From Mycobacterium sp. Root265 (GTDB lineage Bacteria > Actinomycetota > Actinomycetes > Mycobacteriales > Mycobacteriaceae), in assembly GCF_001428895.1 (NCBI RefSeq), contig NZ_LMJA01000002.1:1-64000 (forward strand): 64,000 nucleotides of DNA, read 5' to 3'. Every line of letters starts with the position of its first letter. The stretch's first letter is position 1. Shown here piece after piece: positions 15,457 to 24,648 of the stretch. The notes below the pieces were generated by a model. That model did not search any database, was not told where the DNA came from, and saw nothing but the letters and a program-made list of their open reading frames with translations. The translations under genes and the position numbers were made by a program.

Positions 15457-16935
15457 ATGCGAGCCGAAATCTCGTCGGGCTGTAGGCCTGAACCACCCGC
15501 TAGGCCCGGGCGGCGGCTCGCAGTACTGCTGGTGGGGCTGCTCGTCGGGCTGTTCGGCACCGCAATGCTGGCCCCGGCGACCGCCGCGGCGGACGGCGAG
15601 ACCTACACCATTGCCACCGACACGACCTTCGCGCCGTTCGAGTTCCAGGACGCCGGCGGCAATTTCGTGGGTATCGACATGGATCTGATCCGGGCGATCG
15701 GCGAGGACCAGAACTTCAACGTCGACATCAAGCCGCTCGGTTTCGACGCAGCGCTCCAGGCGGTGCAAGCCAACCAGGTCGACGGTGTCATCGCAGGCAT
15801 GTCGATCACCGACGAGCGCCGCAAGGTGTTCGACTTCTCCGAACCCTATTTCGAGTCCGGAATCCAGATGGCGGTGCTCGAGGACAACGAGGACATCACG
15901 TCCTACGAGGACCTTCGCGGCAAGCGGGTCTCGGTCAAGAACGGCACCCAGGGCGCAGATTTCGCGGACTCGATCAAAGATCAGTACGGCTTCGAAGTGG
16001 TCTCTTTCGCCGACTCGTCCACCATGTTCGACGAGGTGCGAACCGGCAACTCGGTGGCGGCCTTCGAGGACTACCCTGTGTTGCTCTACGCCATACAGCA
16101 GGGTAATGGCTTCAAAACCGTGACGCCGAAAGAAGATCCGACCGGGTACGGGTTTGCCGTCAACAAGGGGCAGAACGCAGAACTGCTGCAGAAGTTCAAC
16201 GCCGGGCTGGAGAACCTCAAGGACTCCGGCCGCTACGACGAGATCCTGTCGACCTACCTGGGTGAGGGTGCGGCCACCAGCGACAGTTCGTTCTTCGGGC
16301 TGATCAAGAGCACCGCACCGATGCTGCTCGCCGGCCTGAAGATGACGATCATCCTGACCGTGTCATCGATCTTCTTCGCGCTCATTCTGGGCGTGATCTT
16401 CGGCTTGGCCCGGGTGTCCCGGTCGATCTGGTTGCGCGCCATCGGCACCACGTTCGTCGACATCTTCCGCGGTACACCGCTGATCGTGCAGGCGTTCTTC
16501 ATCTACTTCGGCATTCCCACAGCGCTGGGCTTCCAGATGTCGGCGGTGACAGCAGGCATCATCACGCTCTCGCTCAACGCCGGCGCCTACATGACAGAGA
16601 TCGTCCGCGGCGGCATCCTCGCGGTCGACAAGGGGCAGATGGAGGCCGCCCGCAGCCTCGGCATCGGATACCTGCCGACGATGCGTAAAGTGATTCTGCC
16701 GCAGGCCATTCGCACCATGATCCCGTCCTATATCAACCAGTTCGTCATCACGTTGAAGGACACCTCGATCCTGTCGGTGCTCGGTATCGCCGAGCTCACG
16801 CAGAGCGGCCGGATCATCATCGCGGGCAACTACAAGGCCTTCGAGATGTGGCTGATCGTGGGCATTATCTACTTCATCGTCATCATGGCGCTGACCAAAC
16901 TCTCGGACCGACTGGAAAGGCGGCTCGTGAAATGA
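15457..16935 (+). CDS. fused substrate-binding protein/permease of a polar amino-acid ABC importer
   Basis: A 492-residue fusion. Residues about 20-46 form a signal/anchor segment. About 48-270 are a family-3 periplasmic binding domain ([11 protein letters not shown], then F-D-F-S-E-P-Y). About 285-492 are a His/Glu/Gln/Arg-type permease with the coupling motif E-A-A-R-S-L-G-I-G near 398. Such fusions (GlnP type) carry their own receptor, two per dimeric transporter. Glutamine, glutamate or a related polar amino acid is the likely substrate. The ATG at 15457 is preferred over GTG 15421 because GGGAG ends six bases before it. The stop overlaps the ATPase start (ATGA). Confidence 0.9.
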   Translation: MRAEISSGCRPEPPARPGRRLAVLLVGLLVGLFGTAMLAPATAAADGETYTIATDTTFAPFEFQDAGGNFVGIDMDLIRAIGEDQNFNVDIKPLGFDAALQAVQANQVDGVIAGMSITDERRKVFDFSEPYFESGIQMAVLEDNEDITSYEDLRGKRVSVKNGTQGADFADSIKDQYGFEVVSFADSSTMFDEVRTGNSVAAFEDYPVLLYAIQQGNGFKTVTPKEDPTGYGFAVNKGQNAELLQKFNAGLENLKDSGRYDEILSTYLGEGAATSDSSFFGLIKSTAPMLLAGLKMTIILTVSSIFFALILGVIFGLARVSRSIWLRAIGTTFVDIFRGTPLIVQAFFIYFGIPTALGFQMSAVTAGIITLSLNAGAYMTEIVRGGILAVDKGQMEAARSLGIGYLPTMRKVILPQAIRTMIPSYINQFVITLKDTSILSVLGIAELTQSGRIIIAGNYKAFEMWLIVGIIYFIVIMALTKLSDRLERRLVK

Positions 16936-17705
16936 GTGAACTGGTAACAGAATCCGCGGCTACCGAGCCGGCTGGCACCGTCAAGATCCGCATCGAGGGC
17001 CTCAAGAAGTCCTTCGGGGAACTCGACGTGCTCAACGGCATCGACACCACCATCAGCCACGGGGAGGTGGTCTGCGTCATCGGGCCCTCGGGTTCCGGCA
17101 AATCCACCTTTCTGCGGTGCCTCAACAAGCTTGAGGACATCACCGGGGGCAAGGTGACCGTCGATGACTACGACCTGACCGACCCGAAGGTCAACCTGGA
17201 CAAGGTGCGACAGCACATCGGCATGGTGTTCCAGCACTTCAATTTGTTCCCGCACATGACCGTGCTCGACAACGTCACGCTGGCGCCCCTGCTGACCAAG
17301 AAGATGGACAAGGCCGCCGCCGAGAAGAAGGCGCGTGAACTGCTCGCGCAGGTCGGTCTGGCGGAGAAGGCGGACGTGAAGCCGTCGACGCTGTCGGGTG
17401 GGCAGAAGCAGCGCGTCGCCATCGCGCGGGCGCTGGCGATGAACCCGTCGATCATGCTGTTCGACGAGGCCACCAGTGCGCTGGACCCGGAGATGGTGGG
17501 CGATGTGCTGGAGGTGCTGCGCGCACTCGCCTCCGGTGGCATGACGATGGTCGTGGTCACCCACGAGATGGGCTTCGCCCGTGAGGTGGCGTCCCGGGTG
17601 CTGTTCATGGACGGCGGCAAGATCGTTGAGGACGCCGAACCCGCCGAACTCTTCGACAACCCCAAACACCCACGGTTGCAGGAGTTTCTGTCGAAGGTAC
17701 TCTGA
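16932..17705 (+). CDS. polar amino-acid ABC importer ATPase (GlnQ-like)
   Basis: A 257-residue ABC ATPase. Walker A is G-P-S-G-S-G-K-S-T, the Q-loop V-F-Q-H-F-N-L-F-P, the signature L-S-G-G-Q-K-Q-R, Walker [14 protein letters not shown], and the switch His is in V-V-T-H-E-M. The [10 protein letters not shown]-x-N-V-T-L-A-P pattern places it in the glutamine/polar amino-acid importer subfamily (GlnQ, HisP). It lacks a C-terminal regulatory domain. The four-base overlap with the fused receptor/permease shows they form the complete transporter. Confidence 0.93.
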   Translation: MSELVTESAATEPAGTVKIRIEGLKKSFGELDVLNGIDTTISHGEVVCVIGPSGSGKSTFLRCLNKLEDITGGKVTVDDYDLTDPKVNLDKVRQHIGMVFQHFNLFPHMTVLDNVTLAPLLTKKMDKAAAEKKARELLAQVGLAEKADVKPSTLSGGQKQRVAIARALAMNPSIMLFDEATSALDPEMVGDVLEVLRALASGGMTMVVVTHEMGFAREVASRVLFMDGGKIVEDAEPAELFDNPKHPRLQEFLSKVL

Positions 17706-17711
17706 CGGTTA

Positions 17712-18560
17712 GTGCCTCTGAGAAAACCGCCCGCCGGCAACCCGGTTTGGCTGCCTGCAGTGCTGCGCGGCGAAGGGCTGGAGCCTGTCGAATTTCCCGG
17801 CTGGCGCGACCGCGGCCACGGCACGTTCAAGGACATCCGCGGGGTGATGGTGCATCACACCGGCTCGGACCGGGCCACTGCGGCATCCATCGCCACCGGG
17901 CGCACCGATCTGGCCGGGCCGCTGTCGCAGCTGCACATCGCCCGTGACGGCGCGGTCACCGTGGTGGCCGCCGGGGTGGCCTGGCACGCGGGTGTCGGGA
18001 TGTATCCGTGGGTGCCGGCGAACATGGGTAACTGGCACCTGATCGGCATCGAATGCGCCAACAGTGGGACTAGCCCGTCGGCGTCGCATCGCAGGAACTG
18101 GCCGGACGCACAGTATTTCGCGTTGGTGCGTTGTTGTGCGGCGATCAACCGGCACTTGGCGCAGACGTCGGCGCGCACCATCGGGCACAAGGAGTACGCG
18201 GGCCGCACCCAAGGCAAAAGGGATCCCGGTGCCATCGACATGGACGTCCTGCGACGAGATATCGCCGAGCAGATCAGGCCGGACTTCGCCGCGATGCGCA
18301 GGCCGCGGCCACCGGTGCCGGTCGGCGATTACGCCGGCATTCTGGTGCACCGTGGCAGCGCGGGCCCGCAGGTGGCCGAACTCCAGCGCAGACTCAAGGC
18401 CGCTTATGCCGCTTACGCCGGGGAGCTCGTCATCGACGGGGTGTTCGGCGCCGAGACCGAGGTCGCCGTGCGCGAATTCCAGCGCCGTTACCGCGGACTC
18501 ACGGTCGACGGGATCGTCGGCCCGGCGACGGCTGCGGCGTTGCGGCTCACGGTCGTGTGA
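17712..18560 (+). CDS. N-acetylmuramoyl-L-alanine amidase with peptidoglycan-binding domain
   Basis: 282 residues. The N-terminal amidase_2/PGRP fold has the zinc-type motif V-M-V-H-H-T-G-S (His48/49), S-Q-L-H-I-A-R-D-G, and a later G-H-K-E-Y-A before the R-D-P-G loop. The C-terminus (about 208-278) is a PG_binding_1 domain: G-x-x-G-P-x-V-A-E-L-Q-R-R-L, then D-G-V-F-G-x-x-T-E-x-A-V-R-E-F-Q. No signal peptide is visible, as in phage endolysins, so either it acts intracellularly on turnover products or it is phage-derived. It starts six bases after the ATPase stop (GTG 17712). Confidence 0.87.
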   Translation: MPLRKPPAGNPVWLPAVLRGEGLEPVEFPGWRDRGHGTFKDIRGVMVHHTGSDRATAASIATGRTDLAGPLSQLHIARDGAVTVVAAGVAWHAGVGMYPWVPANMGNWHLIGIECANSGTSPSASHRRNWPDAQYFALVRCCAAINRHLAQTSARTIGHKEYAGRTQGKRDPGAIDMDVLRRDIAEQIRPDFAAMRRPRPPVPVGDYAGILVHRGSAGPQVAELQRRLKAAYAAYAGELVIDGVFGAETEVAVREFQRRYRGLTVDGIVGPATAAALRLTVV

Positions 18561-18572
18561 CTGCGCAGAAGC

Positions 18573-19481
18573 TCAGGGCCGGCCGCGTTGAACTTGCTCC
18601 TGCGTCAGAAGCTTCCAGTGCGCACCCTGCTCGGCGTCGAACTGTTTGGGGGTGTATCGCAACAAACCCCCGCCAGGGTAAGGCGTATATTCGCCAAACC
18701 AGACCGCACCGTCGACTGCGTAAAAGGTCGATACGGATGAAATCCCAGTCCGCGCCAAGAGTTTGCGCGATCTTCAGCATCTTGTCCAGTTCACGAGGTC
18801 GCGGCTCATCGGCGACCGGCCTGATCCGCCAACGCACTGGCAGCCGATTCCACTCGGCATCCAGGAAGGTGGCAGTTTGATTGCCGAAGCGACCACTGTT
18901 GACCTGGATGAGTTCGACGCGACCGTCGAAGACGAAGAACTTGTAATCAGCCGGCGGATGCCCATCCGCGGTCGGAATTCGCTGTTCGAGCAAAAGCAGC
19001 GAGCGGGCTTCGCCGTAACCCCATTCGCCCAGTTCCACCGGAGTGCGCTTCCACCATGCGCGAGTCGTCTCGATCAGTGCTTGGACGTCGGTCTTCTCGT
19101 CAGGTCCGAACAGTGCGTGTCCGCTGCTGTGGTTCGGTTTCAGCACCCACGGCGGCAAGAGCTGAGGTCTGGAGCATCGCGGAGATCGGTTCCAGACCAG
19201 TATGTTTCAGGGATGGACAGGTCTTCACCCGGGTATGCTTCCCTGGCCATTTCCTTCATACGTAACTTGTCGCAGGCGGCGACGATGCGCTCCCGCCGGT
19301 CGTAGAGGATCCGCCAGTTGACCTTCTCGTTAAAGGTGCGTGGTCTCCTGAAGTTTCCAGGGCGATGAATCATCGTCAGATGAAAGCCGTGGCGTAACCA
19401 GGTAAGTGGTAGCAGACCGATGACTTTGCGGTGTACTGCTAGGACCAACGGCGGTGCAGTCTTGTTTTTCAGCGTTGGCAT
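18573..19481 (-). pseudogene. TupA-like ATP-grasp protein, broken by two frameshifts
   Basis: Leftward from ATG 19481 the frame reads as an ATP-grasp protein of the TupA/polysaccharide type: F-N-E-K-V-N-W-R-I-L-Y-D-R, then W-S-G-T-D-L. Near 19156-19165 the frame shifts and P-P-W-V-L-K-P-N-H-S-S-G (ATP-binding Lys and loop) continues in another frame through Y-K-F-F-V-F-D-G-R and D-W-D-F-I-R-I-D-L. At the A-run 18722-18725 a one-base excess shifts it again; the correct continuation is Y-A-V-D-G-A-V-W-F-G-E-Y-T, ending at 18573. Restored, it is about 300 residues. It starts 27 bases after the fxbA-like pseudogene and shared its promoter. Sequencing error is possible, but the neighbour is broken too. 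Confidence 0.7.
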
Positions 19482-19508
19482 CGGAACCTCGATCGGTGAG
19501 CGCCGGAA

Positions 19509-20470
19509 TCAGGGCTGGCTGGCGAGGTAACCGCCGCGGCGGAAGAACTTGTCGCCGGAGTGCTCCGCCCCGTCGGCCGAGCGCACCCTGGTGATCACCA
19601 GGCCGAGGTTGCCACCGCGGTAGGCCTGCGGCCCGGACACCACCGCGCCGCCGCCCTCCTGCACGATCACCCGTCCCGGCGTCCCGCCGTAACGGATTTC
19701 GGAGACCTTGGCCTCAAGGATCTCGATTCGCTCGCCACGGTAGTGGGTGAAGGCGGCGGGGTAGGAGGCCGAGAGCGCCCGGACCAGCCGCTCCAGATCT
19801 TCGGCGGGCCAGGTCCAATCGATCAGGCTGTCGCGCTCGGAGCGCTTGTGGAAGTAGGTGCGGGTCGCCTTGTCCTGCGTTCGCCACTGCGGCTTGCCGG
19901 ACTCCAGGGCGGTCAGCGCTTCCTTCAGTGCACCCGGGATGAGGTCGATGCCCCGCTCGACCAGTTCGGACCAAGGGCACCGGTCTGATGGGTGCCGGAG
20001 TCGCGCGGCCCGATCGGCAGTGAATGCTGAACCAGGACGTCGCCGGTGTCGAGGTTCTCGTCCATCCGGTGCACGGTCAGGCCGATCTGGGATTCGCCGC
20101 TGATCAGCGACCAGATGACGGGGGAGAAGCCGGTGCCCTTGGGCAACAGCGAGTCGTGCAAGTTCAGGGTGCCGTGCGGCGGCAGGTTGTAGAGCTCCGG
20201 CGGCATCCAGGTGTACCAGCTGTTGACCACGATGACGTCGGGCTAGGCGCGCTTCACCAAGTCGATGGTGTCGTGGTCGACCCGCTCGGTGAGATGAACC
20301 GGGATGCCGTAGCTACGGGCGAGGTCCTCGACCGAATCCGAGAAGATGCCCTTGTAGGAATCGTCACTGGCCGGATGGGTAACTGAGAGTGCGACCTCGT
20401 GTCCGAGCTCGACGAGGGCCTGGAGGGTCTTGACTCCCCATGTCTGGAAGCCGAACGAAACGATGCGCAT
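19509..20470 (-). pseudogene. fxbA: FxbA-like (exochelin) formyltransferase, nonsense and frameshift mutated
   Basis: The frame begins M-R-I-V-S-F-G-F-Q-T-W-G-V at 20470 and is a methionyl-tRNA-formyltransferase-fold enzyme. The catalytic region N-L-H-D-S-L-L-P and the later H-R-M-D-E-N-L-D-T-G-D are intact. An amber codon at 20243-20245 interrupts it after residue 75, and a frameshift near 19985 displaces the C-terminal part (W-T-W-P-A-E-D-L-E-R-L-V-R-A then Y-G-G-T-P-G-R-V). The overall pattern matches M. smegmatis FxbA, which formylates hydroxyornithine in the siderophore exochelin. That identification is from remembered family features plus the iron box at 20554-20572. The gene should be inactive. 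Confidence 0.72.
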
Positions 20471-20553
20471 AACCCACTGACCTCGCTGAATATCACTCTG
20501 TCTCGTCCGTGGGACGGATGTCCCGCGCGGAATGCCAAAGACAAGTTAGCAAA

Positions 20554-20572
20554 TTAACTAAGCCTTAGCTAA
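20554..20572 (-). promoter_or_regulatory. IdeR-type iron box upstream of fxbA relic
   Basis: TTAACTAAGCCTTAGCTAA is a 19-base near-palindrome matching the mycobacterial IdeR consensus (TTAGGTTAGSCTAACCTAA) at about 14 positions. It lies 84 bases upstream of the formyltransferase ATG. IdeR with Fe(II) represses siderophore genes through such boxes. Confidence 0.7.
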
Positions 20573-20648
20573 GTCAACGCTGTGCGTTAGCTGTGCCCGG
20601 CCGCATGCGCCGGAGCCATCAAGATCGTTTTTGCTCGATTAGCACCAT

Positions 20649-20676
20649 CCCGACATGAACACCAGGTCATGCCGGG
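20649..20676 (-). terminator. possible terminator after the DUF3060 gene
   Basis: Imperfect 10-base stem (CCCGACATGA with TCATGCCGGG, one mismatch) and 8-base loop, 13 bases beyond the leftward gene's stop. Weak evidence. Confidence 0.35.
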
Positions 20677-20688
20677 TGGGCGGGCGCG

Positions 20689-21525
20689 CTAACCCCGGGT
20701 GATCGAGTTCCCGCTGCCGGACTCGCTCACCTGGGGTTCGCCGGTGCGGTAGGTGATCTTGTTATCGAAGCCCGAGACGGCGATTTCCCGGGTGGACTCG
20801 GCGGTGACGATGTTCTCGAAGCCCGACACCGTGACGGCGGTGCAATGGCCGGTGATGTCGACGGTGTTGTTCGCCCCGCTGATGATCACGATGTTGTCGT
20901 TGCAGGTCACCGATTTGTTGGTGCCGATGCCGCTGATGGTCAGGGTGGTGCCCGGTTCCGCAGGCGAGTCCGACGGGGGCTCGGCGATGTCGGTCGGAAT
21001 GGTGATGATCGTCGGCAGGGACGGCAGGGACGGCAGGGACGGCAGGGACGGCAGGACCGGCGCCTCGGGCCCGTCGGTCAGCACATCACCGCCGCCGGCG
21101 ATCCCGGGTGTCTCGGGTGCCGAGGTGTTCGCGTACAGGAAGTACGCCGCCGCACCGCCGGCGAGCAGGAAGAGGACGAGCACGATCGGCACGATCGCCA
21201 TCCACGGCCGGAACCCGGAAGATGACGGGCCGGTCGGGTACGGGGCGGGGTATCCAGTGACGTATGGATCAGCGCCATAAGGGTTTTGGCCGTACTGCGG
21301 CGGGCCGTACTCGGGCTGGCCATAGGGCTGTTGTCCGTACTGCGGCTGGAAGTAGGGCGACTGGTCCGGCCACTGCTGGGTCGGGGGCGGAAGCAGCGGC
21401 GGTGGTGGTGGTGGTGGCGGTGCGGAGTATCCGGAACCGCGACTCGTCGGACTTGCGTTCTCGGAGCCGAGTTCGGTGGGCTCCAGCGCACGGATCCGGG
21501 CTTCCGGGTCGTCCTGCGGGTTCAT
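20689..21525 (-). CDS. Pro-rich membrane-anchored DUF3060 protein
   Basis: 278 residues in three parts. The N-terminal 100 or so are cytoplasmic and low-complexity, with an eight-proline run and Y-G-Q-x-P-Y-G repeats. A single transmembrane helix follows (I-V-P-I-V-L-V-L-F-L-L-A-G-G, about 110-130). The outer part has a hinge of four L-P-S repeats encoded by 9-base tandem repeats, then a DUF3060 domain (about 195-275) with successive short beta-units such as C-N-D-N-I-V-I-I-S-G-A-N-N and T-V-S-G-F-E-N-I-V. DUF3060 is a mycobacterial extracytoplasmic beta-helix-like fold of unknown role. The ATG at 21525 is used. Confidence 0.78.
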   Translation of the reverse strand: MNPQDDPEARIRALEPTELGSENASPTSRGSGYSAPPPPPPPPLLPPPTQQWPDQSPYFQPQYGQQPYGQPEYGPPQYGQNPYGADPYVTGYPAPYPTGPSSSGFRPWMAIVPIVLVLFLLAGGAAAYFLYANTSAPETPGIAGGGDVLTDGPEAPVLPSLPSLPSLPSLPTIITIPTDIAEPPSDSPAEPGTTLTISGIGTNKSVTCNDNIVIISGANNTVDITGHCTAVTVSGFENIVTAESTREIAVSGFDNKITYRTGEPQVSESGSGNSITRG

Positions 21526-21637
21526 GGGCAGATGGTCGCATATCCCGGGGTGATCCGGTGGGCAGGAGCGCAATACGCCTGCGGCGCCGGAGCCACCGAG
21601 GGGGCGGTTCCGACGCCGCAGGTTTCTGCGCCGAGCC

Positions 21638-23041
21638 TTATGCCGATACCGGGACCTTGCCCGATGCCGGTTCTTTGGCCCGGTCCGAATGATCGTCGAG
21701 CATGGTGAGTTCGTCGAACGGATCACGTCCGCCCAGAACGGCATCCACCTTCTCGCGATCGATCGTCTTGGTCCACGACCCCACCAGCATGGTGGCGACC
21801 GCGTTACCGGAGAAGTTGGTCAGCGCGCGGGCTTCCGACATGAACCGGTCGATTCCGACGATCAGGCCGACACCGTCGAGCAGATCGGGGCGGTGCGCCT
21901 GCAGACCGCCGGCCAGCGTGGCCAGCCCGGCGCCGGTGACACCGGCTGCGCCCTTGGAGGCCACGATCATGAACACCAGCAGGCCGATCTGTTCGGACAC
22001 GCTCAGCGGATCTCCCAGTGCGCCGGCGATGAACAGCGATGCCATGGTCAGGTAGATCGCGGTGCCGTCCAGGTTGAACGAGTAGCCGGTGGGAACCACC
22101 ACGCCGACGGTCGTGCGGTCGACGCCGAGGTGCTCCATCTTGGCGATCAGTCGCGGCAGCGCCGATTCCGAGGAGGACGTCGAGACGATGAGCAGGTATT
22201 CGCGGGCCAGGTAGCGCACCAGCTTGAAGATGGACACACCTGCCACCACCCGCAGCAGCGTCCCGAGCACACCGAACACGAAGATGGCGCAGGTCAGATA
22301 GAAGCCGACCATCAGGGTCATCAGCTGTCCGACCGCGGCCCAGCCGGTCTGCCCGACCACGTTGGCGATGGCGCCGAACGCGCCGATCGGGGCCAGCCAC
22401 AGGATCATCACCAGGACCTTGAAGACCAGCTTCTGCAGGTGTTCGATACCGCGCAGGATCGGATCGCCCGCAGATCCGAGGCCCTGGATCGCGAAGCCGA
22501 CGAGCAGCGCGATGAACAGCGCCTGCAGCACGCTTCCCTCAGTCAGCGCCGAGAACATCGAGGTCGGGATGATGCCCTGGACGAAGTCCAGCAGACCGCC
22601 GGCCTCATGGGCCTTGTCGGCGAGTTCGGCACCCTTGCCCGCGGTGTCGGTGACATTGAGTCCCTCACCCGGGTGCAGCAGGTTGCCGACGACGAGGCCG
22701 ATGGCCAGTGCGAACGTGGACATCGCGAGGAAGTAGACGAAGGCGAGACCGCCGACCTTGCCGACCGTCGCGGCCTTGCGGACCGAACCGATGCCCAACA
22801 CGATGGTGCAGAAGATGACGGGCGCGATCATCATCTTGATCAGCGCGACGAACATGGTGCCGAGCACGCCGACGCTCTTGCCCACATCGGGGGCCAGGAT
22901 GCCGACGGCGACGCCGGCGACGACCGCGATGATCACGGCGATATAGAGCCAGTGGGTACGGTCCCGTTTGGTTTTGGATGGACCCTGTGGCGGGGCGTCC
23001 TGCGGCGGCATCGCCGGGGACGGTGGCTGGGAAGTAGTCAT
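21638..23041 (-). CDS. dicarboxylate/amino acid:cation symporter (DctA/GltP type)
   Basis: A 467-residue DAACS-family transporter with eight transmembrane helices and two re-entrant loops. Family motifs present: the serine-rich loop S-T-S-S-S-E-S-A-L-P, G-Y-S-F-N-L-D-G-T-A-I-Y, and the C-terminal helix with G-I-D-R-F-M-S-E-A-R-A-x-T-N-F-S-G-N (the substrate-binding Arg and Asn). C4-dicarboxylates or glutamate/aspartate are the expected substrates, imported with protons or sodium. It is divergent by 62 bases from a DcuS/DcuR-type two-component system, the classic arrangement for dicarboxylate-induced uptake, so that system probably controls it. Confidence 0.92.
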   Translation of the reverse strand: MTTSQPPSPAMPPQDAPPQGPSKTKRDRTHWLYIAVIIAVVAGVAVGILAPDVGKSVGVLGTMFVALIKMMIAPVIFCTIVLGIGSVRKAATVGKVGGLAFVYFLAMSTFALAIGLVVGNLLHPGEGLNVTDTAGKGAELADKAHEAGGLLDFVQGIIPTSMFSALTEGSVLQALFIALLVGFAIQGLGSAGDPILRGIEHLQKLVFKVLVMILWLAPIGAFGAIANVVGQTGWAAVGQLMTLMVGFYLTCAIFVFGVLGTLLRVVAGVSIFKLVRYLAREYLLIVSTSSSESALPRLIAKMEHLGVDRTTVGVVVPTGYSFNLDGTAIYLTMASLFIAGALGDPLSVSEQIGLLVFMIVASKGAAGVTGAGLATLAGGLQAHRPDLLDGVGLIVGIDRFMSEARALTNFSGNAVATMLVGSWTKTIDREKVDAVLGGRDPFDELTMLDDHSDRAKEPASGKVPVSA

Positions 23042-23103
23042 GTAAGGATGGTCCGGTACGGCGTGAGCCAGGTCACGTTTTTGTTCATTTCGTTCACGGG
23101 AGG

Positions 23104-24648
23104 GTGCGCCGGGTGGTGGCCGACCGAATCTCGCGGTGGTCACTAGCGGGCCAGGCGATCGCGCTGCAGATCCTGGTGATCGCGGTGATCGTGGTGGCCG
23201 GCAGTGGGCTGGCGCTGCTCGACGCACGCCAGGACGGTGACGCCGCGGCTGAGGCGCAGGTACTGGGTATCGCCACCTCGCTGGCCGATTCGCCGTCGAC
23301 CGCTCAGGCGATCGTGGACGGCCACGCGACGGCGACGCTGCAACCGGTCACCGAACTGGTGCGCAGGCACACCGACATCGCGTTCATCACCATCATGGCG
23401 CCCGACCGCACCCGCTACACCCATACCGACCCGACCCAGATCGGCGGCGATTACCTCGGCAACATCGAACCGGCCCTGCACGGTGAATCGTTCACCGAGG
23501 TGTACACCGGCACGCTGGGCCCCTCGATCCGCGCGGTGGCGCCGGTGCACGATGCCGACGGCCGCGTCATCGGCCTGGTCGCCGCCGGCATCCTGCAGCA
23601 GAGCCTGGCCGAGCGGTGGCGCGAGCAGTGGGCGGTGATCGCGGCGGTGGGCGTTGTCGCCCTTACCGTTTCGCTTGTCGGGGTGTGGGGGATCCGTCGC
23701 AGGTTGCTGCGTCAGACACGCGGGCTGCGTCCCGACGAGCTGAGGGTGATGTATGACCACCACGATGCGATCCTGCACGCGGTCACCGAAGGTCTGATCG
23801 TGCTGGACCGCGCCGGGGTCGTGCTGGTCAACGACGAAGCCCGCCGGTTGCTGGCGCTGCCGCCGGGGCCCGTGTCGGTCACTGATCTGCCGGGGTTCCT
23901 GCAGGTCGCCGATCCCGGGGTGCGCGACGAATTGCACGTCACCGACGAGCGGGTGCTGGTGGTCAACCGCGCGAAGGTACCAGACTCGGGCAGCGAGGTG
24001 GTGACCGTGCGGGACCGCACCGAATTGCAGGGCGCCCTTGGCGAACTCAGCTCCCTGCAGGTACTCACCGACTCCCTGCGCGCACAGGCGCACGAGTCGG
24101 CGAACAAACTGCACACCGTGATCACCATGGTCGAGATGGGTCGCCCGCAGGATGCGGTCGCGGTGGCCACCAAGGAACTTGAGCTGTCCCAACGGCTGGT
24201 GGACCGGCTGTCGGAGGCGGTCAGTGAACCCGCGCTGGTGGCGCTGCTGCTCGGTAAGACCGCCCAGGCCGACGAACGCGGTATCGCGCTGACCGTCACC
24301 GAGGACACCCAATTACCTTCGGATGTCGCGCTGACCGGGCAGGAACTGGTGACCGTGCTGGGTAACCTCATCGACAATGCGATGGATGCGTGCGACCGGG
24401 ACGACCCGTGGGTCGAGGTGACGGTGACCCAGGACGCTGATGCTCTGCGAATCATCGTGGCCGACAGCGGTACCGGGATGGACGCCGACGTGTTCACCCA
24501 GGCGCAGCGTCGGGGGTACTCGACGAAGAACGCCGACGGGCACGGCATCGGGCTGGCGCTGGTGGCGCAGGTGGTGCACCGCCACGGCGGGACGTTGAGC
24601 ACCGATGTGACCTACGGATCGGTGGTCTCGGTGGTGATCGACCTGTGA
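23104..24648 (+). CDS. DcuS/CitA-family sensor histidine kinase
   Basis: 514 residues: transmembrane helix about 17-37, an extracytoplasmic PAS-like (sCache) domain about 40-170, second helix about 180-200, a cytoplasmic PAS domain about 215-310, then a kinase core. The H-box is A-Q-A-H-E-S-A-N-K-L-H-T-V with His330 as phosphoacceptor, the form found in CitA/DcuS kinases. N-L-I-D-N-A-M-D-A and G-H-G-I-G-L-A-L give the N and G boxes. These kinases sense citrate or C4-dicarboxylates directly in the outer PAS domain. It overlaps the response-regulator gene by four bases. Confidence 0.92.
   Translation: MRRVVADRISRWSLAGQAIALQILVIAVIVVAGSGLALLDARQDGDAAAEAQVLGIATSLADSPSTAQAIVDGHATATLQPVTELVRRHTDIAFITIMAPDRTRYTHTDPTQIGGDYLGNIEPALHGESFTEVYTGTLGPSIRAVAPVHDADGRVIGLVAAGILQQSLAERWREQWAVIAAVGVVALTVSLVGVWGIRRRLLRQTRGLRPDELRVMYDHHDAILHAVTEGLIVLDRAGVVLVNDEARRLLALPPGPVSVTDLPGFLQVADPGVRDELHVTDERVLVVNRAKVPDSGSEVVTVRDRTELQGALGELSSLQVLTDSLRAQAHESANKLHTVITMVEMGRPQDAVAVATKELELSQRLVDRLSEAVSEPALVALLLGKTAQADERGIALTVTEDTQLPSDVALTGQELVTVLGNLIDNAMDACDRDDPWVEVTVTQDADALRIIVADSGTGMDADVFTQAQRRGYSTKNADGHGIGLALVAQVVHRHGGTLSTDVTYGSVVSVVIDL

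Noticed and set aside
17712-18560. Prophage remnant suggested by the endolysin-like amidase
   Set aside because: No holin, integrase, attachment repeats or other phage genes nearby; an isolated lysin-like amidase is not enough.
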